Source of the DNA: an uncultured Collinsella sp.
GTDB lineage: Bacteria; Actinomycetota; Coriobacteriia; Coriobacteriales; Coriobacteriaceae
Assembly (NCBI GenBank): GCA_958348565.1
Contig: CATVZP010000043.1
Location: 1-16,548, forward strand
Direction of reading: 5' to 3'
Length of the DNA stretch: 16,548 nucleotides
The notes beneath the pieces are model-generated. The model ran no database searches. It was not told where the DNA came from and saw nothing but the letters and a program-made list of their open reading frames with translations. A program made the translations under genes and the position numbers. Within the stretch, counting starts at the first letter, position 1; every line of letters begins with the position of its first letter. Of this stretch, positions 6,934 through 14,439 are shown in pieces.

Positions 6934-6969
6934 AAAGGGTCGTCCCGCTCCGCGGGGGCGGCCCTTTTT
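6934..6969 (+). terminator. Rho-independent terminator after nagE
   Basis: AAAGGGTCGTCCCGC (from 6934) folds back on GCGGGGGCGGCCCTTT with G-U pairs and one bulge, and TTTTT follows. It separates nagE from the regulator gene, which has its own promoter-like sequence. Confidence 0.88.
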
Positions 6970-7079
6970 GCTACCTCGATACTTGATGTAGTGGTGTAAT
7001 TGGTATTACGGCGCACAGGCTATCAACCGGCAAACAATATCGAAATGTGCGGGTTGACCTGCTGTTATTCCATTAAAAC

Positions 7080-7088
7080 TGCTATAGT
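7080..7088 (+). promoter_or_regulatory. Extended -10 promoter element for the first gntR gene
   Basis: TGC-TATAGT matches an extended -10 box (TGN-TATAAT) with one mismatch in the hexamer. A TTGACC at 7054-7059 is 23 bp upstream, too far for a normal spacer, so the promoter may rely on the extended -10. The predicted start near 7095 places the operator at 7099-7110 just inside the transcript, fitting autorepression. Confidence 0.5.
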
Positions 7089-7098
7089 ACGTGGTGTC

Positions 7099-7110
7099 TG
7101 GTTACAACCA
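7099..7110. promoter_or_regulatory. GntR-type operator TGGTTACAACCA (autoregulatory)
   Basis: This is an exact TGGT-N4-ACCA dyad, 31 bp upstream of the regulator start. Its 3' flank AATTTCGAG nearly repeats the AATTTTGAG that follows the nagE operator. It overlaps the predicted transcription start, so bound regulator would block transcription. Confidence 0.75.
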
Positions 7111-7141
7111 ATTTCGAGTCATTTATCCGGCAGGTATCATT

Positions 7142-7873
7142 ATGGCAATGGGAGCGCGCAAACAACCTCTGTACGATCAGCTCGTTGATCTACTGACCGA
7201 TAAAATCGATCACGAACTTCGGCCCGGCGACTATTTGCCGTCCGAGCGTGACCTGTCGGAACGCTACGGACTCTCGCGTACGACGGTTCGCCTTGCCCTG
7301 CAGGAGCTTGAACGCCTGGGCCTGGTGGTTCGTCAGCGCGGCCGTGGAACCATGGTGTGCGACCGCTCTCTGCAAACGGCAAACCTCACGCAGACCTATA
7401 GCTTTACCGAGCAGATGAAGGCGATCGGCCGTGTGCCCAAGACGACGATTCTTGAGTTTACCGAGGTCGAGGCTGACAAGAATATTGCCGTAGAGATGAA
7501 CGCGCGCCTAGGCGAGCGTCTGTACAAGATCAAGCGCCTGCGTATTGCCGATGGTGTGCCGCTGATGATTGAGTGTACATATCTGCCGAGTCGCAAGTTC
7601 TTTGCGCTTAAGCGCCCCATGATCGAGAACAAATCGCTGTACGACATGATCGAGCAGGACTTTCACGAGAAAGTTCGCGTGGCAGAGGAGGAATTCTACG
7701 CGAGTATTGCCCGCCATTCCGACGCTCGTTTGCTCGAGATTGCCGAAGGCGCACCGGTCCTGGATTTGATTCGTACCACATATGACATGAACAACGAGGT
7801 TATCGAGTATACGCGTTCGGTTGCGCGCGCCGACCAGTTTAAATACAAGGTCTACCACAACCGCGCAGTCTAG
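7142..7873 (+). CDS. nagR: GntR/UTRA transcriptional regulator of the GlcNAc module (NagR/YvoA-like)
   Basis: A 243-residue repressor of the HutC/YvoA subfamily. The winged helix-turn-helix spans residues about 8-72 (LPSERDLSERYGLSRTTVRL at 32-51, recognition helix SRTTVRLALQ, wing RQRGRGT). The UTRA effector domain spans about 88-236, with RIADGVPLMIE and a YLP motif typical of amino-sugar-phosphate-binding members. I chose the ATG at 7142 because it gives the same N-terminal length as the paralog at 15661. The longer in-frame GTG at 7091 would run translation through the operator. The RBS is modest (CAGG). It follows the nagE terminator and precedes nagA by 143 bp. By family, GlcNAc-6-P or GlcN-6-P is the likely inducer; this is inferred. 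Confidence 0.88.
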   Translation: MAMGARKQPLYDQLVDLLTDKIDHELRPGDYLPSERDLSERYGLSRTTVRLALQELERLGLVVRQRGRGTMVCDRSLQTANLTQTYSFTEQMKAIGRVPKTTILEFTEVEADKNIAVEMNARLGERLYKIKRLRIADGVPLMIECTYLPSRKFFALKRPMIENKSLYDMIEQDFHEKVRVAEEEFYASIARHSDARLLEIAEGAPVLDLIRTTYDMNNEVIEYTRSVARADQFKYKVYHNRAV

Positions 7874-7966
7874 AGTTATTGGGTATAAACGGCTTGGTGT
7901 GTTTTGCGGCGGGTGCAAAATGTGCCAAGCGGTAGAAGGCAACGAACAATCGCTCGAATTAACAAT

Positions 7967-8000
7967 GCAGTGGTTTTTGATCCGCCCTAAAACGCACTGC
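7967..8000. repeat. Small inverted repeat upstream of nagA
   Basis: GCAGTG (7967-7972) and CACTGC (7995-8000) form a 6-bp inverted repeat ending 16 bp before the nagA start. No TGGT-N4-ACCA site and no convincing promoter were found in the 143-bp gap. nagA may be read through from the regulator gene. The role of the repeat is unknown. Confidence 0.25.
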
Positions 8001-8016
8001 GGGTACGGGAGCATAG

Positions 8017-9186
8017 ATGAGCACGTATGCTATCAAGGCCGACAAGTTCTTTTTGCCGGCGGGGCCGCAGCTGGGCGGCTACCTCATGGTCGAAGATGGC
8101 GTCTTTGGCGCTTGGCAGGCCGATGAGCCCGCTTGTGAGATCAAAGATTATTCGGGTACATGGATTGCGCCGGGCATGGTGGACACTCACATTCATGGCT
8201 TCTATAACCATGCCACGACCGATAACGATGCCGAGGGTATCAACATCAGCTCGACCGAGCTCGCTCGTCGTGGTACCACCAGCTGGTTGCCTACGACCTT
8301 TACCGACGGTGTGGAGCAGATCAAGGACGCCTGCGCTGCCATTGCACAGGCTGACGAAGAGCGCGGACCTGAGTTCTGCGGTGCTCGTATTCAGGGCATC
8401 TACCTGGAGGGTCCGTTCTTTACCATGAAGCATGTGGGTGCCCAGAACCCTGCTTATCTGATCGATCCGTCCGAGAAAGTTTTTGACGAGTGGCAGGAGG
8501 CCGCCGGCGGTCGAATCGTCAAGAGCGCCATGGCGGCCGAGCGTGACGGCGCCGCCGCTTACGCCGCGGCTCTGAGCGCAAAGGGCGTCGTGACCTGCAT
8601 TGGCCACTCCGATGCCACCTATGATGAGTGTGCTGCCGCCATCAATGCTGGCGCCAGCTGCTTTACGCATACCTACAACGGCCAGCGCGGTCTGCACCAT
8701 CGCGAGCCCGGTGTTGTGGGCGCTGCTATGACCACGCCCAACACCTATGCCGAGATCATTTGCGACGGCAAGCATGTGAATCCTGCTGCTATCAAGGCCC
8801 TGCTGCAGGCCAAGGGCTGGCAGCACACAGTGCTGATCACCGATTGCCTGGGTTGTGGCGGCATGCCCGAGGGCAAGTACACCAGCGGTGGCATGGATGT
8901 CATTATGAAGGACAACCTTTGCTGGCTTGCCGATGGCTCTGCCATCGCCGGCTCGGTGCTCACGCTCGCACAGGGCGTCAAGAACATCGTCGACTGGGGT
9001 CTTGCGAGCGCCGATATCGCAATTCGCATGGCGACCGAAGTGCCCGCGCGCTCTGCTCACGTTGAGGATAAATGTGGCAGCATTATGCCTGGCCGCGATG
9101 CCGATTTTGTCGTGTTCAATCCCGACCTTACCCTGGTCGAGACGTATGTGGGTGGCAACAGCGTCGGTAACGCGTTTACCGAGTAG
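8017..9186 (+). CDS. nagA: N-acetylglucosamine-6-phosphate deacetylase
   Basis: The 389-residue amidohydrolase converts GlcNAc-6-P to GlcN-6-P and acetate in the cytoplasm. It carries DTHIHG (His58, His60), YLEGPF (metal-binding Glu131), GHSDATY (His197), FTHTYNG (His218), ICDGKHV (His253) and the catalytic Asp276 in ITDCLGCGG. The usual NagA motifs THLFNAM and TDAMAA are altered here to THTYNGQ and TDCLGC. Metal ligands and Asp are kept, so activity is expected, but a variant substrate (for example GalNAc-6-P, as for AgaA) is possible. GGGAG at 8007-8011 precedes the ATG. Position between a NagR-like regulator and a YhcH gene supports the GlcNAc/GalNAc role. Confidence 0.88.
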   Translation: MSTYAIKADKFFLPAGPQLGGYLMVEDGVFGAWQADEPACEIKDYSGTWIAPGMVDTHIHGFYNHATTDNDAEGINISSTELARRGTTSWLPTTFTDGVEQIKDACAAIAQADEERGPEFCGARIQGIYLEGPFFTMKHVGAQNPAYLIDPSEKVFDEWQEAAGGRIVKSAMAAERDGAAAYAAALSAKGVVTCIGHSDATYDECAAAINAGASCFTHTYNGQRGLHHREPGVVGAAMTTPNTYAEIICDGKHVNPAAIKALLQAKGWQHTVLITDCLGCGGMPEGKYTSGGMDVIMKDNLCWLADGSAIAGSVLTLAQGVKNIVDWGLASADIAIRMATEVPARSAHVEDKCGSIMPGRDADFVVFNPDLTLVETYVGGNSVGNAFTE

Positions 9187-9218
9187 CCGCCAAAGAAGCG
9201 ATCCGAAAGGGGATTTAG

Positions 9219-9692
9219 ATGATTTACGGTGCATTGGGCGATATCGAGGAGTATCGCGGAATGCTCAAGGGCCTCGACGTGCTGATCGATTGGCTCGAGG
9301 AGAACGATCCGGCGGAGCTCGAGGTCGGCAGCCATCCGATTCTGGGCGACAAGGTCTTTGCGAACGTCATGGCTCCTACGACGCGTCCCGAGGCCGAGGC
9401 TCACTACGAGACGCATCAGCGCTATCACGACTTGCAGATTGACGTCGAGGGTCGTGAGGCCTTTAAGGTTGCCACGGGCAGCCTGACGCTGGTCCAGGAG
9501 TTTGACGAGAAGGACGACTACGACCTGGTCGATTCCGACGCTTCGATCGCCGGCGATCTTGCTGACGACAAGTTTGCACTGTTCGTTGCCGGCGAGCCTC
9601 ACATGCCCACGCTCGAGTTCCCGGGCGATGGCGCGCAGCCGGTCAAGAAGATCTGCTTTAAGCTGCTTGCAGACGCTTACTGGGAGGAGTAG
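9219..9692 (+). CDS. YhcH/YjgK/YiaL family (DUF386) beta-barrel protein
   Basis: The 157-residue cupin-like protein has the family core ETHQRYHDLQIDVEG (residues 64-78), with Glu64, His66 and His70 as probable metal ligands, and the C-terminal FVAGEPHMP (His128) followed by KKICFKL. Relatives (YhcH in the E. coli sialic-acid operon, EbgC, YiaL) are associated with sugar catabolism and are proposed to act on sugar anomers or phosphorylated sugars; the exact reaction is unsettled. AAAGGGGA precedes the ATG, 32 bp after nagA, so the two form an operon. Its pairing with nagA suggests a role in amino-sugar or sialic-acid-derived intermediates. Confidence 0.85.
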   Translation: MIYGALGDIEEYRGMLKGLDVLIDWLEENDPAELEVGSHPILGDKVFANVMAPTTRPEAEAHYETHQRYHDLQIDVEGREAFKVATGSLTLVQEFDEKDDYDLVDSDASIAGDLADDKFALFVAGEPHMPTLEFPGDGAQPVKKICFKLLADAYWEE

Positions 9693-9721
9693 CGAACTGC
9701 TCGGCTGAGCTGTTCGCCTGA

Positions 9722-9751
9722 TGGCGTGATTTCCCTAGGGAAATCACGCCA
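9722..9751. repeat. Perfect 30-bp palindrome
   Basis: TGGCGTGATTTCCCT is followed immediately by its exact reverse complement, giving 15-bp arms with no spacer. As RNA it would fold with a CUAG tip. It has no U-run, and stands 2 bp before a second related hairpin that acts as terminator. Confidence 0.9.
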
Positions 9752-9753
9752 CG

Positions 9754-9803
9754 ACCCCGCCAAGCGTGTTTCCCCTAGGGGAATCACGTTTGGCGGGGTT
9801 TTA
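9754..9803 (+). terminator. Long-stem terminator after the nagA-yhcH operon
   Basis: The 23-base arms 9754-9776 and 9777-9799 pair with one G-U and one mismatch, starting ACCCCGCCAA and ending TTGGCGGGGT, and run into TTTT. The central part (CGTG-T-TTCCCC / GGGGAA-T-CACG) closely resembles the palindrome just upstream. Confidence 0.9.
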
Positions 9804-9942
9804 TGTTTATGAATAGGGGAACTGAAGCCGTGACGATGCGTGGGTTGGCGCACGCGCACTCAAATCGGCAACAACAAAGTAGATAAGCATTTGAAGAAAT
9901 GCGATTGAAACATAATGTAACTAGTATGAAATAGTGGATAGC

Positions 9943-9954
9943 TGGTACATACCA
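9943..9954. promoter_or_regulatory. GntR-type operator TGGTACATACCA upstream of bgaC
   Basis: This exact TGGT-N4-ACCA dyad lies 223 bp before the bgaC start, in A/T-rich DNA. It is the same form as the operators at 5096 and 7099. A degenerate copy sharing GTACATACCA lies at 5278-5287 upstream of nagE. I could not fix a convincing -35/-10 pair nearby. Confidence 0.65.
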
Positions 9955-10050
9955 CCTTTCAAATATAGAATCGTTAGAAATCTATAGTTAAAAAGTAATT
10001 TACCAGCGGGTTTATATTTTGTTCATTAAAGCCGTTCATCGCCATTTCGC

Positions 10051-10066
10051 TACCGTTTACGGACCA
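10051..10066. promoter_or_regulatory. Shared 16-bp element TACCGTTTACGGACCA upstream of bgaC
   Basis: It is identical in 15 of 16 positions to 5188-5203 upstream of nagE, including the CCGT-TT-ACGG palindrome. It lies 108 bp downstream of the GntR operator, the same order (operator, then element, then gene) as at nagE. The 9804-10177 stretch otherwise holds no gene. A small hairpin GCATTT-GAAG-AAATGC is present at 9887-9902. Confidence 0.45.
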
Positions 10067-10177
10067 CTTCAGATTCTGTCTACATAATTGCGTTAATGCG
10101 TCCATAATAGACAAGGCGTTTAGCCGAGGGCCGAGGAACTGGCATCCGCGTCGTAGAGCACGAAGATCGGGAGTAGC

Positions 10178-11974
10178 ATGCATTCGTTTAAGATCACCAA
10201 TCAATTCCTACTTGATGATGAGCCGTTCACCATCTTGTCGGGGGCGATTCACTATATGCGTGTTCATCCGAGCGACTGGCACCACTCGCTCTATAACCTT
10301 AAGGCTCTTGGGTTTAATACGGTCGAAACGTATGTACCGTGGAATCTTCATGAGCCAAAGCCTGGCGTCTTCGATTTTTCTGGCTCAATCGATTTGGCGG
10401 CATTTCTTGATGAGGCAGCATCGCTCGGTCTGTATGCAATTGTTCGGCCCTCTCCGTTTATTTGTGCAGAATGGGAATTTGGCGGCATGCCAGCATGGCT
10501 GCTGCGCGAACATGATATGAGGCCGCGTAGCAGCGACCCCAAATTTCTTGCTCACGTTGCGCAGTACTACGACCATCTCATGCCGATACTCGTCTCGCGT
10601 CAGATTGACAAGGGCGGAAATATCATCATGATGCAGGTTGAAAACGAGTATGGATCATATTGCGAGGATAAGGACTATCTTCGCGCGATTCGTCGCCTTA
10701 TGGTCGAGCGTGGGGTTTCCGTGCCCCTTTGTACTTCCGATGGCCCGTGGCGTGGGTGCCTTCGTGCCGGTACGCTCATTGACGATGATGTGTTGTGCAC
10801 CGGCAACTTTGGTTCTCATGCAAAGGAGAACTTTGAGGCTCTTTCTGCTTTTCACAAGGAACATGGAAAACAATGGCCTCTTATGTGCATGGAATTGTGG
10901 GACGGCTGGTTCAATCGCTATGGGGAGAACGTCATCAGACGCGATCCCGAAGATCTTGCCTCTTGCGTTCGCGAGGTGCTCGAGCTTGGAGGATCTTTAA
11001 ACCTCTACATGTTTCATGGAGGCACCAACTTTGGATTTATGAACGGATGTTCTGCACGCCATACGCATGACCTGCACCAGGTGACATCATATGACTACGA
11101 TGCTCCATTGGACGAACAGGGCAACCCGACCGAGAAATACTTCGCAATTCAAAGGACAGTTCACGAGCTGTATCCCGATATCGCGCAAAGCAAGCCGTTA
11201 ACAAAAAAGACGTTTTCCATGCCCGATATTTCGGTGAGTGAGCGCGTAAGTCTCTTTAATGTGCTCGATATTCTTTCGGAGCCGATTGAAGCCCAATATC
11301 CTATGCCCATGGAAGAGATGGGTCAGTCGTATGGATATACGTTATATACCACGACTGTCGAGCGTGACCGTGCAGATGAAGAGCGTATTCGGGTTATTGA
11401 CGCCCGCGACCGTGCACAGGTGTTTGTGAACGGTGACAAAGTGGCGACGCAGTATCAGGAGCACATTGGGGAAGATATTCACTGCGTTCTTCCCTGTGAA
11501 CAAAACCGCCTGGATGTTCTGACCGAGGATATGGGTCGCGTCAATTATGGTCACAAATTGCTCGCTGATACGCAGCATAAGGGCATTAGGACAGGAGTTT
11601 GCGTTGATCTTCACTTTGTTACCGGTTGGGAGATGCGTTGTCTGCCACTCGATAACATCGATAATCTTGATTATTCCGCCGGCTGGGTAGAGGGGCAACC
11701 TTCCTTTTACCGCGCAAAGTTTGATATATCTGAGCCGGCTGATACCTTTATCGACACTACGGGTTTTGGAAAGGGTGTGGCATTCGTAAACGGAACGAAT
11801 GTCGGACGTTTTTGGGATAAGGGTCCCATCATGACGCTCTATGTTCCGCACGGTTTATTGCACCCTGGTACCAATGAGCTCGTTATGTTCGAAACAGAGG
11901 GCGTGTATGATGCGAAAATCTCCCTTCGCTCTGAGCCCGTTATCCGTACACTTGAACAAGAAGGAGTTGAGTAG
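10178..11974 (+). CDS. bgaC: Beta-galactosidase, glycoside hydrolase family 35 (BgaC-like)
   Basis: This 598-residue GH35 enzyme lacks a signal peptide, so it should act in the cytoplasm on imported sugar. The N-terminal TIM barrel begins with SGAIHYMRVHPSDW (21-34) and carries YVPWNLHEP (52-60). The predicted acid/base is Glu157 in VENEYGS, and the nucleophile is Glu239 in MELWDGWFN. Trp241 and Trp244 lie where BgaC of S. pneumoniae has substrate-defining tryptophans. The C-terminal half (from about 350) has beta-rich jelly-roll-like segments (GFGKGVAFVNGTNVGRFW). By family and by gene order it should release Gal from Gal-beta-1,3-GlcNAc or Gal-beta-1,3-GalNAc; plain lactose activity cannot be ruled out. 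GGGAG at 10169-10173 sets the start. Codon use is more A/T-rich than in the nag genes. Confidence 0.9.
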   Translation: MHSFKITNQFLLDDEPFTILSGAIHYMRVHPSDWHHSLYNLKALGFNTVETYVPWNLHEPKPGVFDFSGSIDLAAFLDEAASLGLYAIVRPSPFICAEWEFGGMPAWLLREHDMRPRSSDPKFLAHVAQYYDHLMPILVSRQIDKGGNIIMMQVENEYGSYCEDKDYLRAIRRLMVERGVSVPLCTSDGPWRGCLRAGTLIDDDVLCTGNFGSHAKENFEALSAFHKEHGKQWPLMCMELWDGWFNRYGENVIRRDPEDLASCVREVLELGGSLNLYMFHGGTNFGFMNGCSARHTHDLHQVTSYDYDAPLDEQGNPTEKYFAIQRTVHELYPDIAQSKPLTKKTFSMPDISVSERVSLFNVLDILSEPIEAQYPMPMEEMGQSYGYTLYTTTVERDRADEERIRVIDARDRAQVFVNGDKVATQYQEHIGEDIHCVLPCEQNRLDVLTEDMGRVNYGHKLLADTQHKGIRTGVCVDLHFVTGWEMRCLPLDNIDNLDYSAGWVEGQPSFYRAKFDISEPADTFIDTTGFGKGVAFVNGTNVGRFWDKGPIMTLYVPHGLLHPGTNELVMFETEGVYDAKISLRSEPVIRTLEQEGVE

Positions 11975-11976
11975 AA

Positions 11977-12441
11977 ATGATTGTAGGCGCACGAGTCGAC
12001 TTTCGCTTGATTCACGGACAGGTGGCAAACCTCTGGTCTAACGCCCGTCAGGTAAGCCGCTTCATGGTAGTTGACGACGAGGTATCGCAAGATGCTACCC
12101 AAAAGCAGGTTCTTCGCATGGCTTGCCCGGCAACTGTGAAGTTGTCCGTGCTTCCTGTCGACAAGGCCGCTGCCAACATCACTGCTGGCAAATATGATGC
12201 GCAACGTCTCTTTATTGTTGCGAAAAAGCCTGAGGTCTACGTTCGACTTTTGGAGCAAGGTGTTAAGCTTGAGCAGCTCATCGTCGGTAATATGACGACA
12301 ATGGAGCCGGTCAAGAAGCTGTCTCGCAACATTAGTTGCGACCAGGGGGACCTTGATGCATTTGCCAAACTCAAGGCCGATAATCTTCCTATTGTCATTC
12401 AGCTGACGCCGCAGGATAACCCAGAGGCTCTCACGCTCTAG
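11977..12441 (+). CDS. PTS mannose/fructose/sorbose-family EIIB
   Basis: The 154-residue cytoplasmic phosphocarrier begins MIVGARVDFRLIHGQV, with the phosphorylated histidine at His13 in the family RLIHGQV motif. It passes phosphate from EIIA to the incoming sugar. Full-length for the family (about 155-165). The start overlaps nothing but follows the bgaC stop by 2 bp, with AAGGAG at 11961-11966 inside bgaC, so the two are translationally close. Together with EIIC, EIID and EIIA downstream it forms one complete permease, of the type linked to bgaC in S. pneumoniae. Confidence 0.92.
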   Translation: MIVGARVDFRLIHGQVANLWSNARQVSRFMVVDDEVSQDATQKQVLRMACPATVKLSVLPVDKAAANITAGKYDAQRLFIVAKKPEVYVRLLEQGVKLEQLIVGNMTTMEPVKKLSRNISCDQGDLDAFAKLKADNLPIVIQLTPQDNPEALTL

Positions 12442-12457
12442 TCGAATTAACGCTAGG

Positions 12458-12484
12458 CCGTGAAGGGGGATGCACGGTTTATAT
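12458..12484 (+). other. Weak hairpin between EIIB and EIIC genes
   Basis: CCGTG (12458-12462) can pair with CACGG (12473-12477), with TTTATAT following. The 5-bp stem and 10-base loop make it at best a weak attenuator or an mRNA processing/stability structure in the 93-bp gap. Confidence 0.25.
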
Positions 12485-12534
12485 AAGCGTATTGGTATTG
12501 TAGAAACTGTTACACCTTAAATAAGGAGTTTACC

Positions 12535-13422
12535 ATGATTGCTTGGTGGCAGATTCTTCTGTTAACCCTGTATGCGGGTTATCAGATTCTGGATGAGCTG
12601 AACTGGTACACCTGTGCCGGCTCAGCCGTCTTCTCCGGTATGATTACCGGTTTGATTATGGGTGACCTACAGACTGGCCTGTTTATCGGCGGCAGCATGC
12701 AGCTCACCGTCCTGGGCGTTGGTACCTTTGGCGGCGCCTCTCGTATCGATGCCAACTCCGGCACTCTGGTCGCCACGGCCTTTGCCGTGGGCGCGGGCAT
12801 GAATCCCGAGACGGCTCTTGCCGCTATCGGCGTACCTGTCGCTGCCATTCTCGTTTACACCGATATCGCCGGTCGTTTCGCCAACACGTTCTTCGGTCAC
12901 ATGTGCGATGCCGATATCGAGAAGATGAACTGGGGCGCCTACAACGTACACTACTTGCTCGGTGCCGTTTCCTGGATGTTGTCCCGCATGATTCCGGTCT
13001 TCCTGGCTCTCGCATTTGGCCAGGGCTTGGTCGAGGGCATCACCACCGCCCTTAACGGCGACTTGAAGTGGCTGGGTGACGGTCTGTCTGTTGCTGGCGG
13101 TGCCTTGCCCGCCGTTGGCTTCGCCATCCTGCTCCGTTACCTGCCGGTCAAAAAGCACGTCGCCTACCTGCTGCTCGGCTTTGTAGTCGCCGCCCTGTTT
13201 GGTACGGCCTTCACGAGCATCATGAACCTCAACGCCAACATCGTCGCTGTGAACGGTGCGCTTGGTAAGGGCGCCGTGGATATGGTCGGTATGTTCAATA
13301 ACATGTCGATGCTGGCGATCGCTATTATTGGCTTTGCTCTGTCTTTGCTGTACTACAAGAACAACCAGCGTCCCGTCGCTGCTGCTGGCGCTGCGGAGGG
13401 AGACGACGACGATGAGCTCTAA
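12535..13422 (+). CDS. PTS mannose-family EIIC
   Basis: The 295-residue integral membrane subunit forms the sugar channel of the permease with EIID. It shows many hydrophobic segments, and family features such as the MGDLQTGLFIGGSMQLTVLG stretch (residues 42-61) and GTFGGASRIDANSGT just after. The C-terminus is short and acidic (GDDDDEL). Length is a little above the usual 260-270 residues, mostly from this tail. AAGGAG precedes the ATG at 12535. Its last 11 bases overlap the EIID start, implying coupled translation. Confidence 0.92.
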   Translation: MIAWWQILLLTLYAGYQILDELNWYTCAGSAVFSGMITGLIMGDLQTGLFIGGSMQLTVLGVGTFGGASRIDANSGTLVATAFAVGAGMNPETALAAIGVPVAAILVYTDIAGRFANTFFGHMCDADIEKMNWGAYNVHYLLGAVSWMLSRMIPVFLALAFGQGLVEGITTALNGDLKWLGDGLSVAGGALPAVGFAILLRYLPVKKHVAYLLLGFVVAALFGTAFTSIMNLNANIVAVNGALGKGAVDMVGMFNNMSMLAIAIIGFALSLLYYKNNQRPVAAAGAAEGDDDDEL

Positions 13423-14251
13423 TGAGAAACTCGCCAATGGCACCACTGGCTACAAGATTACCAAGGACGACCTTGCGCAGATCAACCGTCGTAACCTGCT
13501 TGGTTTCCAGGATGGTTGGAACTACGAGCGCATGCAACACTCTGGTTATCTCTGGATTATCCTGCCCACGCTGCGCAAGCTGTACGGTGACGGCACGCCG
13601 GAGCTAAAAGAAGCCTGCCGCGCCCAGTGCGCACCGTTCTTCAACACCTCAAACTTCCTCAACACGATCATCACCGGTATCGATTTGGCGATTGAGGAAG
13701 AGGAGGGCATTGAGGGCCTCGAGGCTGTTGCCGGTCTCAAGACTGGTCTCATGGGACCGCTGGCTTCCATCGGCGATTCCATCTTCGGTTCGCTGCTCCC
13801 GACCATTTTTGGCGCCCTGGCTGCCAATATGGCCATGAACGGCAACCCCTTGGGTATCTTCATCTGGGTCGCCGTTAACATCCTTGTTGACTGGTTCCGC
13901 TGCAAGCAGACCCACATGGCCTATGAGCAGGGTATGAAGCTCGTCACCACCATGAGCGACCGCCTGAACGCGTTGACCGACGCGGCCTCCGTAATGGGTG
14001 TCTTTATGGTCGGTGCCCTGGTCGCAACCAATGTCGGTATCGTTATTGCGGCGAAGCCTGTTATCGGCGGCGTTACCGTTGACTTGCAGAACATCTGCAA
14101 TATGATTTGCCCCAAGCTGGTTCCTGCCGCACTCGTCGGCTTCGTATACTGGCTCCTCGGTAAGAAGGGCATGACCTCGACGAAGGCCATCTTTATCGTC
14201 TTGGTTCTGTCCATTGCCTTGGGTGCATTCGGTATCATTTGCAAGGGCTAA
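13412..14251 (+). CDS. PTS mannose-family EIID
   Basis: The 279-residue membrane subunit starts MSSNEKLANGTTGYKITKDD; its ATG at 13412 overlaps the EIIC stop by 11 bp. A longer in-frame start at 13256 would lie within EIIC and is rejected. Family signatures are NRRNLLGFQDGWNYERMQHSG (near 27-47), the CAPFFNTSNFLNTIITGI region and GLMGPLASIGDSIFGSLLPT. The C-terminus holds several hydrophobic segments. EIID occurs only in the mannose family, and so defines the permease class. A terminator-like hairpin follows about 43 bp downstream. Confidence 0.92.
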   Translation: MSSNEKLANGTTGYKITKDDLAQINRRNLLGFQDGWNYERMQHSGYLWIILPTLRKLYGDGTPELKEACRAQCAPFFNTSNFLNTIITGIDLAIEEEEGIEGLEAVAGLKTGLMGPLASIGDSIFGSLLPTIFGALAANMAMNGNPLGIFIWVAVNILVDWFRCKQTHMAYEQGMKLVTTMSDRLNALTDAASVMGVFMVGALVATNVGIVIAAKPVIGGVTVDLQNICNMICPKLVPAALVGFVYWLLGKKGMTSTKAIFIVLVLSIALGAFGIICKG

Positions 14252-14293
14252 ATACCCCATATTGTCACGGCATTTGAGCCTCAATTGAGACGT

Positions 14294-14355
14294 GGCGCAC
14301 ACCTCCAAGGCGACTTTATCGCCATATCCCCTGGAGTGTGCGCCTCTTTTGTTTT
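14294..14355 (+). terminator. Terminator-like hairpin after EIID
   Basis: GGCGCACAC-TCCA-GG on the left (14294-14310, with two single-base bulges) pairs with CCTGGAGTGTGCGCC (14330-14344), followed by TCTTTTGTTTT. A smaller GGCGA/TCGCC hairpin nests inside the loop. It should stop or reduce transcription into the TPR-like gene and EIIA. Confidence 0.85.
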
Positions 14356-14439
14356 GTCGGGCACCGTTGTTCATAGGCGGTTATGCAGTCATCGTGTTCG
14401 ATTAATTCCTTAAGGCTGCCTTGAAGGGAATATAGTGCA

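Noticed and set aside
8271..8281. TGGTACCACCA as a further GntR operator
   Set aside because: It lies inside nagA coding sequence, has a 3-base spacing instead of 4, and encodes conserved protein sequence.
7987..9234. 415-codon minus-strand frame opposite nagA
   Set aside because: It is the antisense of a well-conserved nagA, with no independent evidence.
9722..9799. Inverted repeats as ends of an insertion sequence or attachment site
   Set aside because: The arms are adjacent with no element between them, there is no transposase or integrase, and the second hairpin is a normal terminator.
12667..13446. 259-codon minus-strand frame opposite EIIC
   Set aside because: EIIC is certain on the plus strand; the minus frame has polar low-complexity content and no supporting signal.
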